This document shows, piece after piece, positions 45,931 to 54,220 of a stretch of 64,000 bases of DNA. The position numbers were made by a program, and so were the translations under genes. Source of the DNA: Sulfitobacter indolifex (GTDB lineage: Bacteria; Pseudomonadota; Alphaproteobacteria; Rhodobacterales; Rhodobacteraceae); NCBI RefSeq assembly GCF_022788655.1, contig NZ_CP084951.1, positions 62,001 through 126,000 of the forward strand. Direction: 5' to 3'. Numbering within the stretch: position 1 is the first letter of the stretch; every line of letters begins with the position of its first letter. The notes beneath the pieces are model-generated. The model saw only the letters and a program-made list of their open reading frames with translations. It had not been told where the DNA came from and searched no databases.

Positions 45931-46017
45931 GACGGAAACCCCTTTCGGCAAATGCGAAGCCTTATCCTGCCGGGCAAAGGTTAATGGATCATTAATGAAT
46001 TTGCCGAGACTTAGCTT

Positions 46018-47409
46018 TCAAGCGGTCAGGCGCTGGTTCTCTCCAATCACCGTGTCGTCGGGGCCGAGGTCCAGCAGTCGGCGCGGCCAGACCACTTCGA
46101 CAACAGCGCCGCTGCCCGCAGGTGGCAGCCCGCGCAGCCAACCGCTGTCTGATCCATTGGCGAACCGCAGCCGCGCGCCGGACCGCTCTAGAAAGGTTTT
46201 GGCGATAAATAGCCCCAGCCCCATGCCCTCATATTCAGGCCGTGGCGGTTCGCTGGCCGTACCGCTGCGGCGGCGCAGAAAAGGGTCACCAATGCGGCCC
46301 AGATGCTGCGGAGGGAAGCCCGGCCCATTGTCGATGATCCGCACCGAGATATCTTCGGCGGACCATTCGGTTTCGATCCAAACCGTGGTTTCGGCAAAAT
46401 CCACCGCGTTCTGCACCAAATTGCGCAGCCCGTGAATAATCTCGGGTTTGCGCGGGATCGTCGGCGGGCGCGCGTGATCTCGGGCCATTGGATTATCCGA
46501 GAACATCACCGTCTTACCGCGCTCCAAATGCGGCTCAGCAGCCTCTTTTACCACGGCAGTCAGGGGCGCACGCTGCATGTGCAGATCGTCTTTGCCGATG
46601 CGCCCCATGTCGCGCAGAATATCGCGGCAGCGGTCGGCTTGATCGCGGATCAGCGCCGCGTCTTCGGCTAGATCCGGGCGGTCTTCGAGATCGCCGAGCA
46701 ATTCGCTACTGGCCAGTTTGATCGTCGCCAGCGGCGTGCCCAACTCATGCGCGGCGGCGGCAACAACGCCGCTGAGGTCCGACAGTTTCTGTTCGCGCGC
46801 CAGTACCAGTTGCGTGGCCGACAGCGCGTCTGCCATGGAGTGTACCTCAGACGTCACCCGCCGCGAATAGGCGCTGGTAAAGACGATGGCGATCAGCAGC
46901 GCGGCCCAATGGCCAAAGACAAAGATGCCCGGCTGGCGCAGCACATCGCCCGATTGGGTGATCAGCGGCAGATGCCAAAGCGCCAGAACCGACGCGGCGA
47001 TAATCGCCGTGGCCCCGAGGACCAGCGTAGAGCGCAGGCTGAGCGCGGTGGCGGAGATCGTGACAGGCGCCAACAGAAGCAGCGCGAAAGGGTTGTGCAG
47101 CCCTCCGGTCAACCCCAACAACATGGTTAGTTGCAGCAGGTCGAACGACACCATCGCGAGGTTCTCGCGCTCAGACAGGCGCTTGTTCTGTGGGAAGACG
47201 AAGGCGGCAACAAGGTTGCCAACGACCGAAACGCCGATGGTCATGTAACACAGGCCAAATGCCAGTTGCAGCCCAAGCGCCCATTGCGCGACGGTCACGG
47301 CAGTCAACTGTCCGGCAATGGCAAACCAGCGCAGCAAGATCATCGTGCGCAGCCTGATCCAGCTGGCGCGGGTGCGCCCATCGAGGGGCCGAATATTTGC
47401 CTGCGTCAT
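46018..47409 (-). CDS. regB: Redox sensor histidine kinase RegB (PrrB/ActS)
   Basis: RegB senses ubiquinone redox state and oxygen and phosphorylates RegA. The 463-residue protein has six membrane helices, the quinone-binding GGLHNPF at 102-108, the phospho-acceptor His221 in AAAAHELGTPLATI, the redox-active Cys261 in DRCRDILRDMGRIGKDDLH, and ATPase boxes LRNLVQNAVDFA, DNGPGFP and GMGLGLFIAKTFLERSGA. It diverges from senC-regA over 99 bases, which should hold both promoters. Confidence 0.97.
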   Translation of the reverse strand: MTQANIRPLDGRTRASWIRLRTMILLRWFAIAGQLTAVTVAQWALGLQLAFGLCYMTIGVSVVGNLVAAFVFPQNKRLSERENLAMVSFDLLQLTMLLGLTGGLHNPFALLLLAPVTISATALSLRSTLVLGATAIIAASVLALWHLPLITQSGDVLRQPGIFVFGHWAALLIAIVFTSAYSRRVTSEVHSMADALSATQLVLAREQKLSDLSGVVAAAAHELGTPLATIKLASSELLGDLEDRPDLAEDAALIRDQADRCRDILRDMGRIGKDDLHMQRAPLTAVVKEAAEPHLERGKTVMFSDNPMARDHARPPTIPRKPEIIHGLRNLVQNAVDFAETTVWIETEWSAEDISVRIIDNGPGFPPQHLGRIGDPFLRRRSGTASEPPRPEYEGMGLGLFIAKTFLERSGARLRFANGSDSGWLRGLPPAGSGAVVEVVWPRRLLDLGPDDTVIGENQRLTA

Positions 47410-47508
47410 CTTAGCCCCATCACTTCTTTGCGTCTTGCATCACCTGCGATCTAGCGTAGGTCTGCGGCGAAATACGATCAAGAGCGGCCGATGGCGCAGA
47501 GGACTGAC

Positions 47509-48123
47509 ATGAAACAGATGATTGCATTCGGTGCGGTTGGGGTTGCAGCGGTATTTCTGGCCGGCACGGCATTTATGGTGCTGCGCGGCGAAGATGATGC
47601 CTATGCCTCCTGCCGGTCAAGCCAAGTGGCGGGCGGTGATATCGGCGGGCCGTTTGAATTGGTTAACGGCGCAGGCGAAACCGTAACCGATACGGATGTT
47701 ATTACCGAGCCTGCGTTGCTCTATTTTGGCTATACCTCTTGCCCCGATGTCTGTCCGCTGGACGTGGACCGCAATGCCGCAGCGACCGAGATCCTCGAAG
47801 AGCGCGGCCAAAGCATCACGCCTGTTTTCATCACCGTCGACCCGGCACGCGACACGCCCAAAGTTGTCGGTGACTTTGCCGAAGTGATGCACCCGCGTAT
47901 GGTCGGCCTCACCGGCTCGCCAGAACAGGTCAAAGCGGCCAGCCAAGCCTACCGCACCTACTACAAGGCGCATCCGGCTGATGAGAGTGGCGAATACCTC
48001 GTCGATCATTCGACCTTCAGCTATCTGGTCATGCCCGGCGAAGGCGTCGTCGACTTTTTCCGCCGCGAGGTCCGCCCCGAGCAGATGGCCGACAGCATCG
48101 GCTGTTTTCTTGATCAAAGCTGA
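47509..48123 (+). CDS. senC: SCO1/SenC copper chaperone (PrrC)
   Basis: The 204-residue protein has an N-terminal membrane anchor (IAFGAVGVAAVFLAGTAFMVL) and a periplasmic thioredoxin-fold domain with copper ligands CPDVC (Cys78, Cys82) and His167 (VDHSTF). SCO proteins deliver copper to cytochrome oxidase; in Rhodobacter the product influences RegB signalling. I chose ATG 47509 over ATG 47491 because GAGGACTGAC lies before it. regA follows 52 bases downstream. Confidence 0.94.
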   Translation: MKQMIAFGAVGVAAVFLAGTAFMVLRGEDDAYASCRSSQVAGGDIGGPFELVNGAGETVTDTDVITEPALLYFGYTSCPDVCPLDVDRNAAATEILEERGQSITPVFITVDPARDTPKVVGDFAEVMHPRMVGLTGSPEQVKAASQAYRTYYKAHPADESGEYLVDHSTFSYLVMPGEGVVDFFRREVRPEQMADSIGCFLDQS

Positions 48124-48175
48124 AATTGACCCCCGGCCATAGCCGCCCCATACTAGCCTAGAAGAGGGGACATTG

Positions 48176-48724
48176 ATGCAGGATATTTCCGACTTAGGCC
48201 CAGACCGCAGCTTGCTTCTGGTCGATGACGACGAGCCGTTTCTGCGCCGCTTGGCCAAGGCGATGGAAAAACGCGGTTTTGAGGTAGAAACCGCAGGTTC
48301 CGTTGCCGCAGGCAAAGCTATTGCAACCGCGCGTCCCCCGGCCTTTGCGGTGGTTGATCTGCGTCTTCAGGATGGCAACGGCCTTGATGTGGTCGAAGTG
48401 CTGCGCGACAAACGCGCCGATGCGCGGGTTGTCGTGCTAACCGGATATGGTGCGATTGCCACGGCGGTTGCGGCGGTCAAAAGTGGCGCTACGGATTACC
48501 TCTCAAAACCCGCTGACGCCAATGACATCGTGAACGCGCTTCTGGCCACCGGGGGCGAACTCCCCGAGCCGCCTGAAAACCCGATGAGTGCGGATCGTGT
48601 GCGTTGGGAGCACATCCAGCGGGTCTATGAACTGTGTGATCGCAATGTATCGGAAACCGCGCGTCGGCTGAACATGCACCGACGGACCCTGCAGCGTATC
48701 TTGGCAAAACGCTCACCGCGCTAA
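48176..48724 (+). CDS. regA: Redox response regulator RegA (PrrA/ActR)
   Basis: RegA is the global redox regulator paired with RegB. The 182-residue protein has an intact receiver (acidic DDD at 17-19, phospho-Asp61 in VVDLRLQDGNGLD, Thr89, Lys111 in LSKPAD), a linker and a Fis-type helix-turn-helix NVSETARRLNMHRRTLQRILAKR, whose sequence is almost invariant in the family. ATG 48176 has GAGGGG upstream; a TTG directly before it is a less likely start. The stop shares CTAA with the convergent GNAT gene. Confidence 0.97.
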   Translation: MQDISDLGPDRSLLLVDDDEPFLRRLAKAMEKRGFEVETAGSVAAGKAIATARPPAFAVVDLRLQDGNGLDVVEVLRDKRADARVVVLTGYGAIATAVAAVKSGATDYLSKPADANDIVNALLATGGELPEPPENPMSADRVRWEHIQRVYELCDRNVSETARRLNMHRRTLQRILAKRSPR

Positions 48725-49200
48725 AGCTCGAACCGTTTCCAGATTTTATCGACGCGGGTGCCGTCGGCGAGGGTGCAGTTGGGCAGCCGTCTGAAATCTT
48801 CGAACCCGCGGCTTTGGTAATAGGCCAATCCGCCTAGATTATCGGCGCGGATGATCGCGTGAATATGGGCATAGCCCAGGTCTCGGGCAGCTTGTTTGGT
48901 CTGTTCAAACAGTGCCGAGCCGATGCCGAAACCCGTTTCTCCTAACCGCACAAAGGTCGCGACATCCACGCCGCCTTCGGGCAGATCGGGGTGCGGCTCG
49001 ATATATTGAAACCCTTTAAGCGCGCCGCGCTCATCCTCCGCCAGATGCCACGCACTGTCCGAGGCGGCCATCCACCCCTGCAAATCGCGCGGGGTGACGG
49101 GGGTGACCATTGCCGTGGTGCCGCCCTTGGCAATGATTGTGTTCAAAAGGTCGGCCAAAGCGCGCGTATCAAGCGCCCCGGCACGGCGGATGTGGATCAC
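48721..49200 (-). CDS. GNAT-family N-acetyltransferase
   Basis: A 159-residue GNAT protein with the acetyl-CoA-binding region GFGIGSALFEQTKQAARDLGY and the following strand-helix unit HAIIRADNLGGLAYYQSRGFEDF. The substrate cannot be inferred. GTG at 49200 overlaps the stop of the HD-domain gene by 4 bases (GTGA), so the two are coupled. Confidence 0.85.
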   Translation of the reverse strand: MIHIRRAGALDTRALADLLNTIIAKGGTTAMVTPVTPRDLQGWMAASDSAWHLAEDERGALKGFQYIEPHPDLPEGGVDVATFVRLGETGFGIGSALFEQTKQAARDLGYAHIHAIIRADNLGGLAYYQSRGFEDFRRLPNCTLADGTRVDKIWKRFEL

Positions 49201-49793
49201 GCCATTTCGCCGAGCAGCGCCTCGTGGCGTGCGGTAAATTCATTTCGCACCTCGACGGGCGGGCGCAGCAATATGTTCAGCCCTTCCAACAGCGATGTAT
49301 CCGGGCGGCCAAAGAAACGCGTCGCTTCGGCCTCAGAAAATCCCGCGATCTGGCTCGCCTCCATCCATGCGCTGACACGATCGGCTTTCTTAATCTGCTG
49401 TTTAATGCGTACGGGCAGGCTCGCGGGAAGGCCAAAACGCAGATGAACGGCGGTGGTCAGCCGGTCATCTAACGCGCGGTAATCGGGCCCAACAGCGGTC
49501 TTTACGGGCGAGATCATATCGCCGATCACGTATTCCGGCGCATCATGCAGCAGCGCGGCCAAACGCCACTTCGCAGGCGCGCGCGGCGCGATCCGGGCAA
49601 AGATCGTCTCAACCAACAGCGAATGTTCTGCGACCGAATAGGCATAGTCGCCCCGCGTCTGCCCATTCCAGCGCGCAACAAAGGCCAGCCCATGCGCGAT
49701 GTCCTCAATCTCAACATCCATCGGCGTTGGATCCAAGAGGTCAAGCCGTCGACCCGAAAGCATTCTCTGCCAAGCGCGGGGTTTTTGGGCCAT
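49197..49793 (-). CDS. HD-domain phosphohydrolase
   Basis: A 198-residue protein with HD metal ligands: His in YSVAEHSLLVETIF, the HD pair in LAALLHDAPEYVIGDMISPVK, and a later Asp in KKADRVSAW. The LHDAPEYVxGDxxxPVK pattern is like that of YfbR-type nucleotidases and relatives. It probably cleaves a phosphate ester, maybe of a nucleotide. ATG 49793 matches the conserved N terminus (PRAWQRMLSGRRLDLLDP); the ribosome site AAAGGA is rather distant at 10 bases. Confidence 0.85.
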   Translation of the reverse strand: MAQKPRAWQRMLSGRRLDLLDPTPMDVEIEDIAHGLAFVARWNGQTRGDYAYSVAEHSLLVETIFARIAPRAPAKWRLAALLHDAPEYVIGDMISPVKTAVGPDYRALDDRLTTAVHLRFGLPASLPVRIKQQIKKADRVSAWMEASQIAGFSEAEATRFFGRPDTSLLEGLNILLRPPVEVRNEFTARHEALLGEMA

Positions 49794-49871
49794 CGCGATG
49801 CGATCCTTTCTTGGTAATACTTTGGGAACCATTCCCCTCTACACCCTGTTCATCCCACGAAGGAGATGATC

Positions 49872-50174
49872 ATGAAACCCGTTTTTTCCGGTACGATACT
49901 TGCAGTTACGCTGGGTGCCCTCGCCGGGGCCGCGCAGGCAGAAGAAGTCTGCATGCCCGCGAAAGAGATGAAGTCGGCCCTGATCGATTGGTACGGCGAA
50001 GAGCCTGTTCCGGGTCAGCGCGAAGACAACAACCAGCTTTGGGCGTCGGATCAATCGGGGACATGGACATTGGTGAAATCCATGGCGGACGGCAATGCTT
50101 GCGTCATGGCGCAGGGCGACGACTGGATGGCTGGGCTTTCGGGCGATAAGCAACTGGCCGCTCTTCTGGACTGA
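49872..50174 (+). CDS. Small exported protein of unknown function
   Basis: A 100-residue product with a Sec signal peptide (MKPVFSGTILAVTLGALAGAAQA then EEVC). The mature part of about 77 residues has two cysteines (EEVCMPAKEM and NACVMAQG), consistent with a periplasmic disulfide, and a DNNQLWASDQSGTWTLVK segment. I do not recognise the family. AAGGAG lies 6 bases before ATG 49872, which decides it over ATG 49866. A GGGGC-ATTG-GCCCC hairpin follows the stop. Confidence 0.75.
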   Translation: MKPVFSGTILAVTLGALAGAAQAEEVCMPAKEMKSALIDWYGEEPVPGQREDNNQLWASDQSGTWTLVKSMADGNACVMAQGDDWMAGLSGDKQLAALLD

Positions 50175-50259
50175 CGCTCTGGGGCATTGGCCCCATTCAC
50201 ATTGAGAATTTGTAGCGAAGCTGCTAACCGGCCTCCAACACTTTACACAGGAGCGCCGC

Positions 50260-51651
50260 ATGGCCCACGACTATATTGTTAAGGATATCAATCTGGCGGC
50301 CTACGGTCGCAAAGAGCTGGACATCGCCGAGACCGAGATGCCGGGCCTGATGGCGCTGCGCGATGAATACGGTGAGAGCAAGCCGCTGAAAGGCTCGCGG
50401 ATTGTCGGCTCGTTGCACATGACCATCCAGACAGCCGTTTTGATTGAGACTTTGGTGGCCCTTGGCGCAGACGTGCGTTGGGCGTCCTGTAACATCTTCT
50501 CGACCCAAGACCACGCTGCTGCGGCGATTGCTGAATCGGGCGTTCCGGTCTTCGCGATCAAGGGCCAATCGCTGGTTGAGCATTGGGATTACCTTGATAA
50601 ATCCTTCATGTTCCCCGAAGGCCCGAACCTGATCCTTGATGATGGCGGCGATGCGACGCTTTATATTCTGCTCGGCGCGCGGGTCGAGAATGGCGAAGAT
50701 GACCTGATCGCCATTCCCAAATCTGAGGAAGAAGAAGCGATCTTTGCGCAGATCAAAAAGCGTATGGCCCAAAGCCCCGGCTGGTTCACCAAGATGCGCG
50801 ACCAGATCAAAGGCGTATCTGAGGAAACCACCACCGGCGTGCACCGTCTCTACGATCTGGTGAAACAGGGCCAGCTGCCCTTCCCCGCGATCAACGTCAA
50901 CGACTCTGTCACCAAGTCGAAGTTCGACAACAAATACGGCTGCAAAGAAAGCCTCGTCGACGGTATCCGCCGCGCGACCGACACGATGATGGCCGGTAAG
51001 GTTGCTGTCGTCATGGGCTATGGCGATGTGGGCAAAGGCTCTGCCGCGTCGCTGAGCGGTGCTGGCGCGCGCGTTAAGGTCACCGAAGTCGACCCGATCT
51101 GCGCGTTGCAAGCTGCAATGGACGGTTTTGAAGTCGTGCTGCTGGAAGATGTCGTGGCAACCGCCGACATCTTCATCACCACCACCGGCAACAAGGACGT
51201 GATCCGCATCGAGCATATGCGCGAGATGAAGGACATGGCGATCGTTGGCAACATCGGTCACTTTGACAACGAAATCCAGGTTGCCGCGCTGAAGAACCAC
51301 AAGTGGACCAACATCAAAGAACAGGTGGATATGATCGAGATGCCGAACGGCAATCGTCTGATCCTGCTCTCTGAGGGCCGTCTGCTGAACCTTGGCAATG
51401 CCACCGGCCACCCGTCGTTCGTGATGTCCGCGTCCTTTACCAATCAGGTCTTGGCGCAGATCGAACTGTGGGAAAACACTGACAAATACGGCAATGACGT
51501 TTACATCCTGCCCAAGCATCTGGATGAAAAAGTCGCCCGTCTGCATCTGGATCGGATCGGCGTGAAACTGTCCAAGCTCAACCCAGAACAGGCCGCCTAT
51601 ATCGGTGTTTCGCCCGAAGGTCCGTTCAAGCCTGAGCATTACCGCTACTAA
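50260..51651 (+). CDS. ahcY: Adenosylhomocysteinase (S-adenosyl-L-homocysteine hydrolase)
   Basis: AhcY splits S-adenosylhomocysteine into adenosine and homocysteine, relieving product inhibition of methyltransferases. The 463-residue protein has the substrate-binding [20 protein letters not shown]-binding [13 protein letters not shown] and the C-terminal KPEHYRY-type end. CAGGAG precedes the ATG. The 85-base leader shows no recognisable SAH riboswitch. A strong terminator follows. A long open frame on the opposite strand is a composition artefact. Confidence 0.98.
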   Translation: MAHDYIVKDINLAAYGRKELDIAETEMPGLMALRDEYGESKPLKGSRIVGSLHMTIQTAVLIETLVALGADVRWASCNIFSTQDHAAAAIAESGVPVFAIKGQSLVEHWDYLDKSFMFPEGPNLILDDGGDATLYILLGARVENGEDDLIAIPKSEEEEAIFAQIKKRMAQSPGWFTKMRDQIKGVSEETTTGVHRLYDLVKQGQLPFPAINVNDSVTKSKFDNKYGCKESLVDGIRRATDTMMAGKVAVVMGYGDVGKGSAASLSGAGARVKVTEVDPICALQAAMDGFEVVLLEDVVATADIFITTTGNKDVIRIEHMREMKDMAIVGNIGHFDNEIQVAALKNHKWTNIKEQVDMIEMPNGNRLILLSEGRLLNLGNATGHPSFVMSASFTNQVLAQIELWENTDKYGNDVYILPKHLDEKVARLHLDRIGVKLSKLNPEQAAYIGVSPEGPFKPEHYRY

Positions 51652-51686
51652 ATCCCGAGAGGGGTACCGCCCTTTCTCGAGATTTT

Positions 51687-51719
51687 ACGCCGCCCCGCAG
51701 ATCGCCGGGCGGCGTTTTT
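51687..51719 (+). terminator. Intrinsic terminator of ahcY
   Basis: ACGCCGCCC at 51687-51695 pairs with GGGCGGCGT at 51707-51715, followed by TTTT. A smaller hairpin (CGAGAGGGG ... CCCTTTCTCG) lies just after the stop codon. Confidence 0.88.
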
Positions 51720-51857
51720 CGTGTAAATAGCTCGAAAGAAACAAGGATTTTGCACCGTCGGCGGATTCAAGCACATCGCGGCGCGCGACAGGTGGCGCGC
51801 GGAACATAGTCTCTTGGCCAGTGTTTCTTCTACAGACCATTGAAAAGGAGTTCGAAG

Positions 51858-52754
51858 ATGAAACGCACGTTCCTGAAATCGACCGTCGCCGCCCTTGCTT
51901 TGACCGCAGGCACTGCATTCGCTCAGACCGCTGACACCGAGGCCGGTGCCGCCGCCAACGCCGAAGCAACCGTATCGGGCGAGAGCGTAAGCAAAACCAC
52001 CAGCGATCTCGGCGCTACAGTCGCGAAAGAAGCAGAGCAAACCGCGAAAATGTCGCGCGAGAATTCTGATGACTACGAAGGCACCAATGCTGCCGATGCC
52101 ACTGACGAAGTTCTGACGTCTCCGACCCAGAGCGCAGAAATCGAAGGCGACACCGAAGTGGACAACGAAGCTGAGCTGACTGCGGAAGGTGATGGCGTGA
52201 ACCCCACCGACGCCGAAGCAGACTTGGCCGGGAACGCTGATTCAGAGTCGAATTCGACGCTGAGCACCGACACGAGCGGTACAGCTATGACCGAAACAGA
52301 CACTGATGCAGATGTCGACGTAAACAGCGAGATGACAGCCGAAGTAGAAGGCGATAGCGACACCCAGCTTTCCGAAGATGTCGCTTCTGACACCAAATCC
52401 GACATGGAAACTGACGTCACGCGCACCGACACCGGTATGAGCAACGCGTTCTCCGGTATGGTTGCGGGTGATCTGATTGGCTTGACCGTCGTCGAAGCGG
52501 ATGGGGATACCATCGGTGACGTCGATTATGTGATCCGAACCGACACAGGCTTTGCAGCTGTCGTTGGTGTGGGTGGTTTCCTTGGCTTTGGCGAACACAC
52601 TGTTGCCGTTCCGCTTGAGGAGATTTCCATGGCCGCGGAAAACGACTTGAAGCTGAGCTCTTGGACCAAAGCCGAGCTGGAAGCCCAGCCGGAAGTTGAC
52701 GAGAGCGCCATTGAAGGTCTGGAAGATGACGCGCCTCTTGACGATGCGTCCTAA
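51858..52754 (+). CDS. Exported, very acidic PRC-barrel protein
   Basis: A 298-residue protein with a signal peptide cleaved after AFA (residue 22). Residues 23-195 are a low-complexity stretch rich in Asp, Glu, Thr, Ser and Ala, with almost no aromatic residues. Residues about 200-262 form a PRC-barrel (GDLIGLTVVEADGDTIGDVDYVI, FAAVVGVGGFLGFGEHTVAVPLEEI), and a short acidic tail follows. PRC-barrels often bind other proteins or RNA at surfaces; here the location is outside the cytoplasm. AAGGAG precedes ATG 51858. It has its own terminator, so it is monocistronic. Confidence 0.85.
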   Translation: MKRTFLKSTVAALALTAGTAFAQTADTEAGAAANAEATVSGESVSKTTSDLGATVAKEAEQTAKMSRENSDDYEGTNAADATDEVLTSPTQSAEIEGDTEVDNEAELTAEGDGVNPTDAEADLAGNADSESNSTLSTDTSGTAMTETDTDADVDVNSEMTAEVEGDSDTQLSEDVASDTKSDMETDVTRTDTGMSNAFSGMVAGDLIGLTVVEADGDTIGDVDYVIRTDTGFAAVVGVGGFLGFGEHTVAVPLEEISMAAENDLKLSSWTKAELEAQPEVDESAIEGLEDDAPLDDAS

Positions 52755-52775
52755 GCGACTGCCGATAACCTAACC

Positions 52776-52808
52776 AAGAGGCGCCCCACTGGAGGCGCCT
52801 CTTTTTTT
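52776..52808 (+). terminator. Intrinsic terminator of the PRC-barrel gene
   Basis: AGAGGCGCC at 52777-52785 pairs with GGCGCCTCT at 52794-52802 and is followed by a run of T to 52808. Confidence 0.9.
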
Positions 52809-52872
52809 GGCGGCCCCAAGGTCAGCATGCCGCCTTGAAATAAATCTTTTGCAAAACAGGGATATGACCTTA

Positions 52873-52902
52873 GGCTCCTGTTTCAGGAGCCCCTGAGGGG
52901 CC
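52873..52902 (+). promoter_or_regulatory. Two overlapping, mutually exclusive hairpins in the DUF2853 gene leader
   Basis: GGCTCCTG-TTT-CAGGAGCC (52873-52891) is a perfect 8-base stem. GCCCC-TGA-GGGGC (52889-52901) is a second perfect stem that needs the last three bases of the first. Only one can form at a time. They lie 26 bases before the start codon of the downstream gene. This arrangement suggests a conformational switch or simply a stabilising structure. Confidence 0.5.
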
Positions 52903-52927
52903 GAAGTTTACTATTGGGAGAGATTTT

Positions 52928-53269
52928 ATGGGCAAGCGTGACGAATGGATCGCCAAATACGCCGAAGATTTGAAGAATAAATGCGGCATGGATCCGGATA
53001 TGGACCTGCTGACCAAAGTGACGATCGGTTGCGGTCCGTCGATTTATAACGCTGACGCGCAGACAGTGTCCTCCAGCGATACGGCTGAATTGAACACCGT
53101 GAAAGAGAACTTCCTGATCAAGAAACTTGGCTTGCCGGATGACGAGCATCTCATGGGCGGCATTCAGAAATCGATTGAGACCTATGGCCGTTCCGAGCGG
53201 AACAAGTACCGCGCCGTGGTCTATTATTTGCTGGTCAAACACTTCGGCAAAGAGGCCGTTTACGGCTGA
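52928..53269 (+). CDS. DUF2853-family small protein
   Basis: A 113-residue soluble, charged helical protein beginning GKRDEWIAKYAEDLKNKCG and ending SERNKYRAVVYYLLVKHFGKE. I recognise this as the DUF2853 family, for which structures exist but no function is known. GGGAGAG precedes the ATG at 52928. It has a structured leader and its own terminator, so it is expressed alone. Confidence 0.88.
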   Translation: MGKRDEWIAKYAEDLKNKCGMDPDMDLLTKVTIGCGPSIYNADAQTVSSSDTAELNTVKENFLIKKLGLPDDEHLMGGIQKSIETYGRSERNKYRAVVYYLLVKHFGKEAVYG

Positions 53270-53307
53270 GTACGTTGTCAGAGTGAATTAACAAAGCCTT
53301 ACTTGGG

Positions 53308-53340
53308 ACGCGCGTTTGGTTAAGCGCGCGTTTCGTTTTT
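53308..53340 (+). terminator. Intrinsic terminator of the DUF2853 gene
   Basis: ACGCGCG at 53308-53314 pairs with CGCGCGT at 53325-53331, followed by TTCGTTTTT. Confidence 0.8.
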
Positions 53341-53400
53341 GAACGGGCTTTGACACAGTAGAAAGTTGAGAAAACCAGCAGCTTATGCTATCACTCTTAT

Positions 53401-53499
53401 ATCGGCTCGGTGAGCGGACTAGAGTTTAAAGAACATGTGTGGTGGTTTCGGGAGCACATGGGGTGAGAAGGGTTCTGGCGGGGTGCCGGAACCCTTTTT
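53401..53499 (+). ncRNA. Candidate small RNA of about 100 nucleotides
   Basis: A free-standing transcription unit is suggested: a promoter-like pair TTGAGA (53366-53371) and TATCAC (53389-53394) with a 17-base spacer, then about 100 bases with three possible hairpins (GCTC-GGT-GAGC near 53405; CATGTG...CACATG at about 53433-53459; and the terminator stem). It ends in a strong T-tailed terminator. The DUF2853 gene upstream already has its own terminator and the downstream gene is on the other strand, so this is not a leader. A 73-codon open frame begins inside it at 53435 but lacks a ribosome site. No known RNA family was recognised. Confidence 0.4.
53468..53499 (+). terminator. Strong intrinsic terminator near 53.5 kb
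   Basis: AAGGGTTCTGGC (53468-53479) pairs with GCCGGAACCCTT (53485-53496), with one G-T pair and a 5-base loop, followed by TTT. It would end the candidate small RNA on the plus strand; it could also serve the EVE-domain gene on the minus strand, though the T run is weaker that way. Confidence 0.85.
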
Positions 53500-53527
53500 C
53501 GTTTCACGATCGTTAATTTCGCCAGTC

Positions 53528-53947
53528 TTAGGGCGTGGTCTTGCCCAAAGCGCAGATAAGTTCCCATTCCGCTTCGGTCACGGGTTGCACCGACAGACGG
53601 GGGTTTTTCGCCAACACCATATCTTCCAGACGTGGGTCTGCTTTGATCGTATCTAGCGTTACAGGCACGCTGAATGACCGCAGCGCCTTGATGTCCACGC
53701 ATTCCCAACGCGGGTCATCGGTGCTGCTGTCGGGATGAGCTTCCGCGCAGACTTCAACGATGCCGACGATCTCCCGGTCCTTTTGCGAGTGGTAAAAGAA
53801 CCCCAGATCGCCAACCTTCATCTCGCGCATGAAGTTGCGTGCCTGATAGTTGCGCACGCCATCCCATTCTTCGCCTGCGTCGCCCTTGGCTTTCTGGTCC
53901 GCCCAGCTCCATGTTGCCGGTTCGGATTTGAACAACCAATAGGCCAT
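53528..53947 (-). CDS. EVE-domain protein
   Basis: A 139-residue single EVE domain: AYWLFKSEPATWSWADQ, WDGVRNYQARNFMREMKVGDLGFFYHS and IVGIVEV match the YTH/PUA-like fold that binds modified bases in nucleic acids. Bacterial EVE proteins are linked to modified DNA or RNA and occur near restriction systems; none is near here. ATG 53947 overlaps the YciI gene stop (TGATG), so the two are coupled. Confidence 0.93.
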   Translation of the reverse strand: MAYWLFKSEPATWSWADQKAKGDAGEEWDGVRNYQARNFMREMKVGDLGFFYHSQKDREIVGIVEVCAEAHPDSSTDDPRWECVDIKALRSFSVPVTLDTIKADPRLEDMVLAKNPRLSVQPVTEAEWELICALGKTTP

Positions 53948-54219
53948 CAGCCGATCACCCGGTTCCAATGGGTTAGGGTGACGCTTTGGAACAAGCCGGC
54001 CTTTGCATAGGGGTCATTCGCGGCCCAATCCTCGGCTGCTGCCATGTCTGCTACGTCCAGAATAATAAGCGAGCCGATCATGCCGCCTTCGCCGTTCAGC
54101 AGCGGGCCAGCTTGGGCCACGGCATCGCTGGACTTGAGATAGGCAAGGTGGTCAGGCCGGTTTTCCTGACGGATCGGCAAACCGTCGGCTTTGTCATGGG
54201 CAATCAGGGCAACAAACAT
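53947..54219 (-). CDS. YciI-family protein
   Basis: A 90-residue YciI-like protein: MFVALIAHDKADGLPIRQENRPDHLAYL, GPLLNGEGGMIGSLIILDVADMAAAEDWAANDPYAKAGLF. The conserved His-Asp pair and the DPY motif are present. YciI members resemble muconolactone isomerases and may be small enzymes; the function here is unknown. It lies one base after gpsA and is coupled to the EVE gene. Confidence 0.92.
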   Translation of the reverse strand: MFVALIAHDKADGLPIRQENRPDHLAYLKSSDAVAQAGPLLNGEGGMIGSLIILDVADMAAAEDWAANDPYAKAGLFQSVTLTHWNRVIG

Positions 54220-54220
54220 A

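Noticed and set aside
50175..50259. SAH riboswitch upstream of ahcY
   Set aside because: The leader is only 85 bases and does not show the conserved SAH aptamer core; only a simple GGGGC-ATTG-GCCCC hairpin is present.
50224..51639. A 471-codon open frame antisense to ahcY
   Set aside because: It mirrors the whole of ahcY, has no ribosome site or family resemblance, and long antisense frames are expected from GC-rich codon bias.
53435..53656. A 73-codon open frame starting in the candidate small RNA
   Set aside because: No Shine-Dalgarno sequence, it runs through a strong terminator and into the antisense of the EVE gene, and the peptide has no recognisable features.
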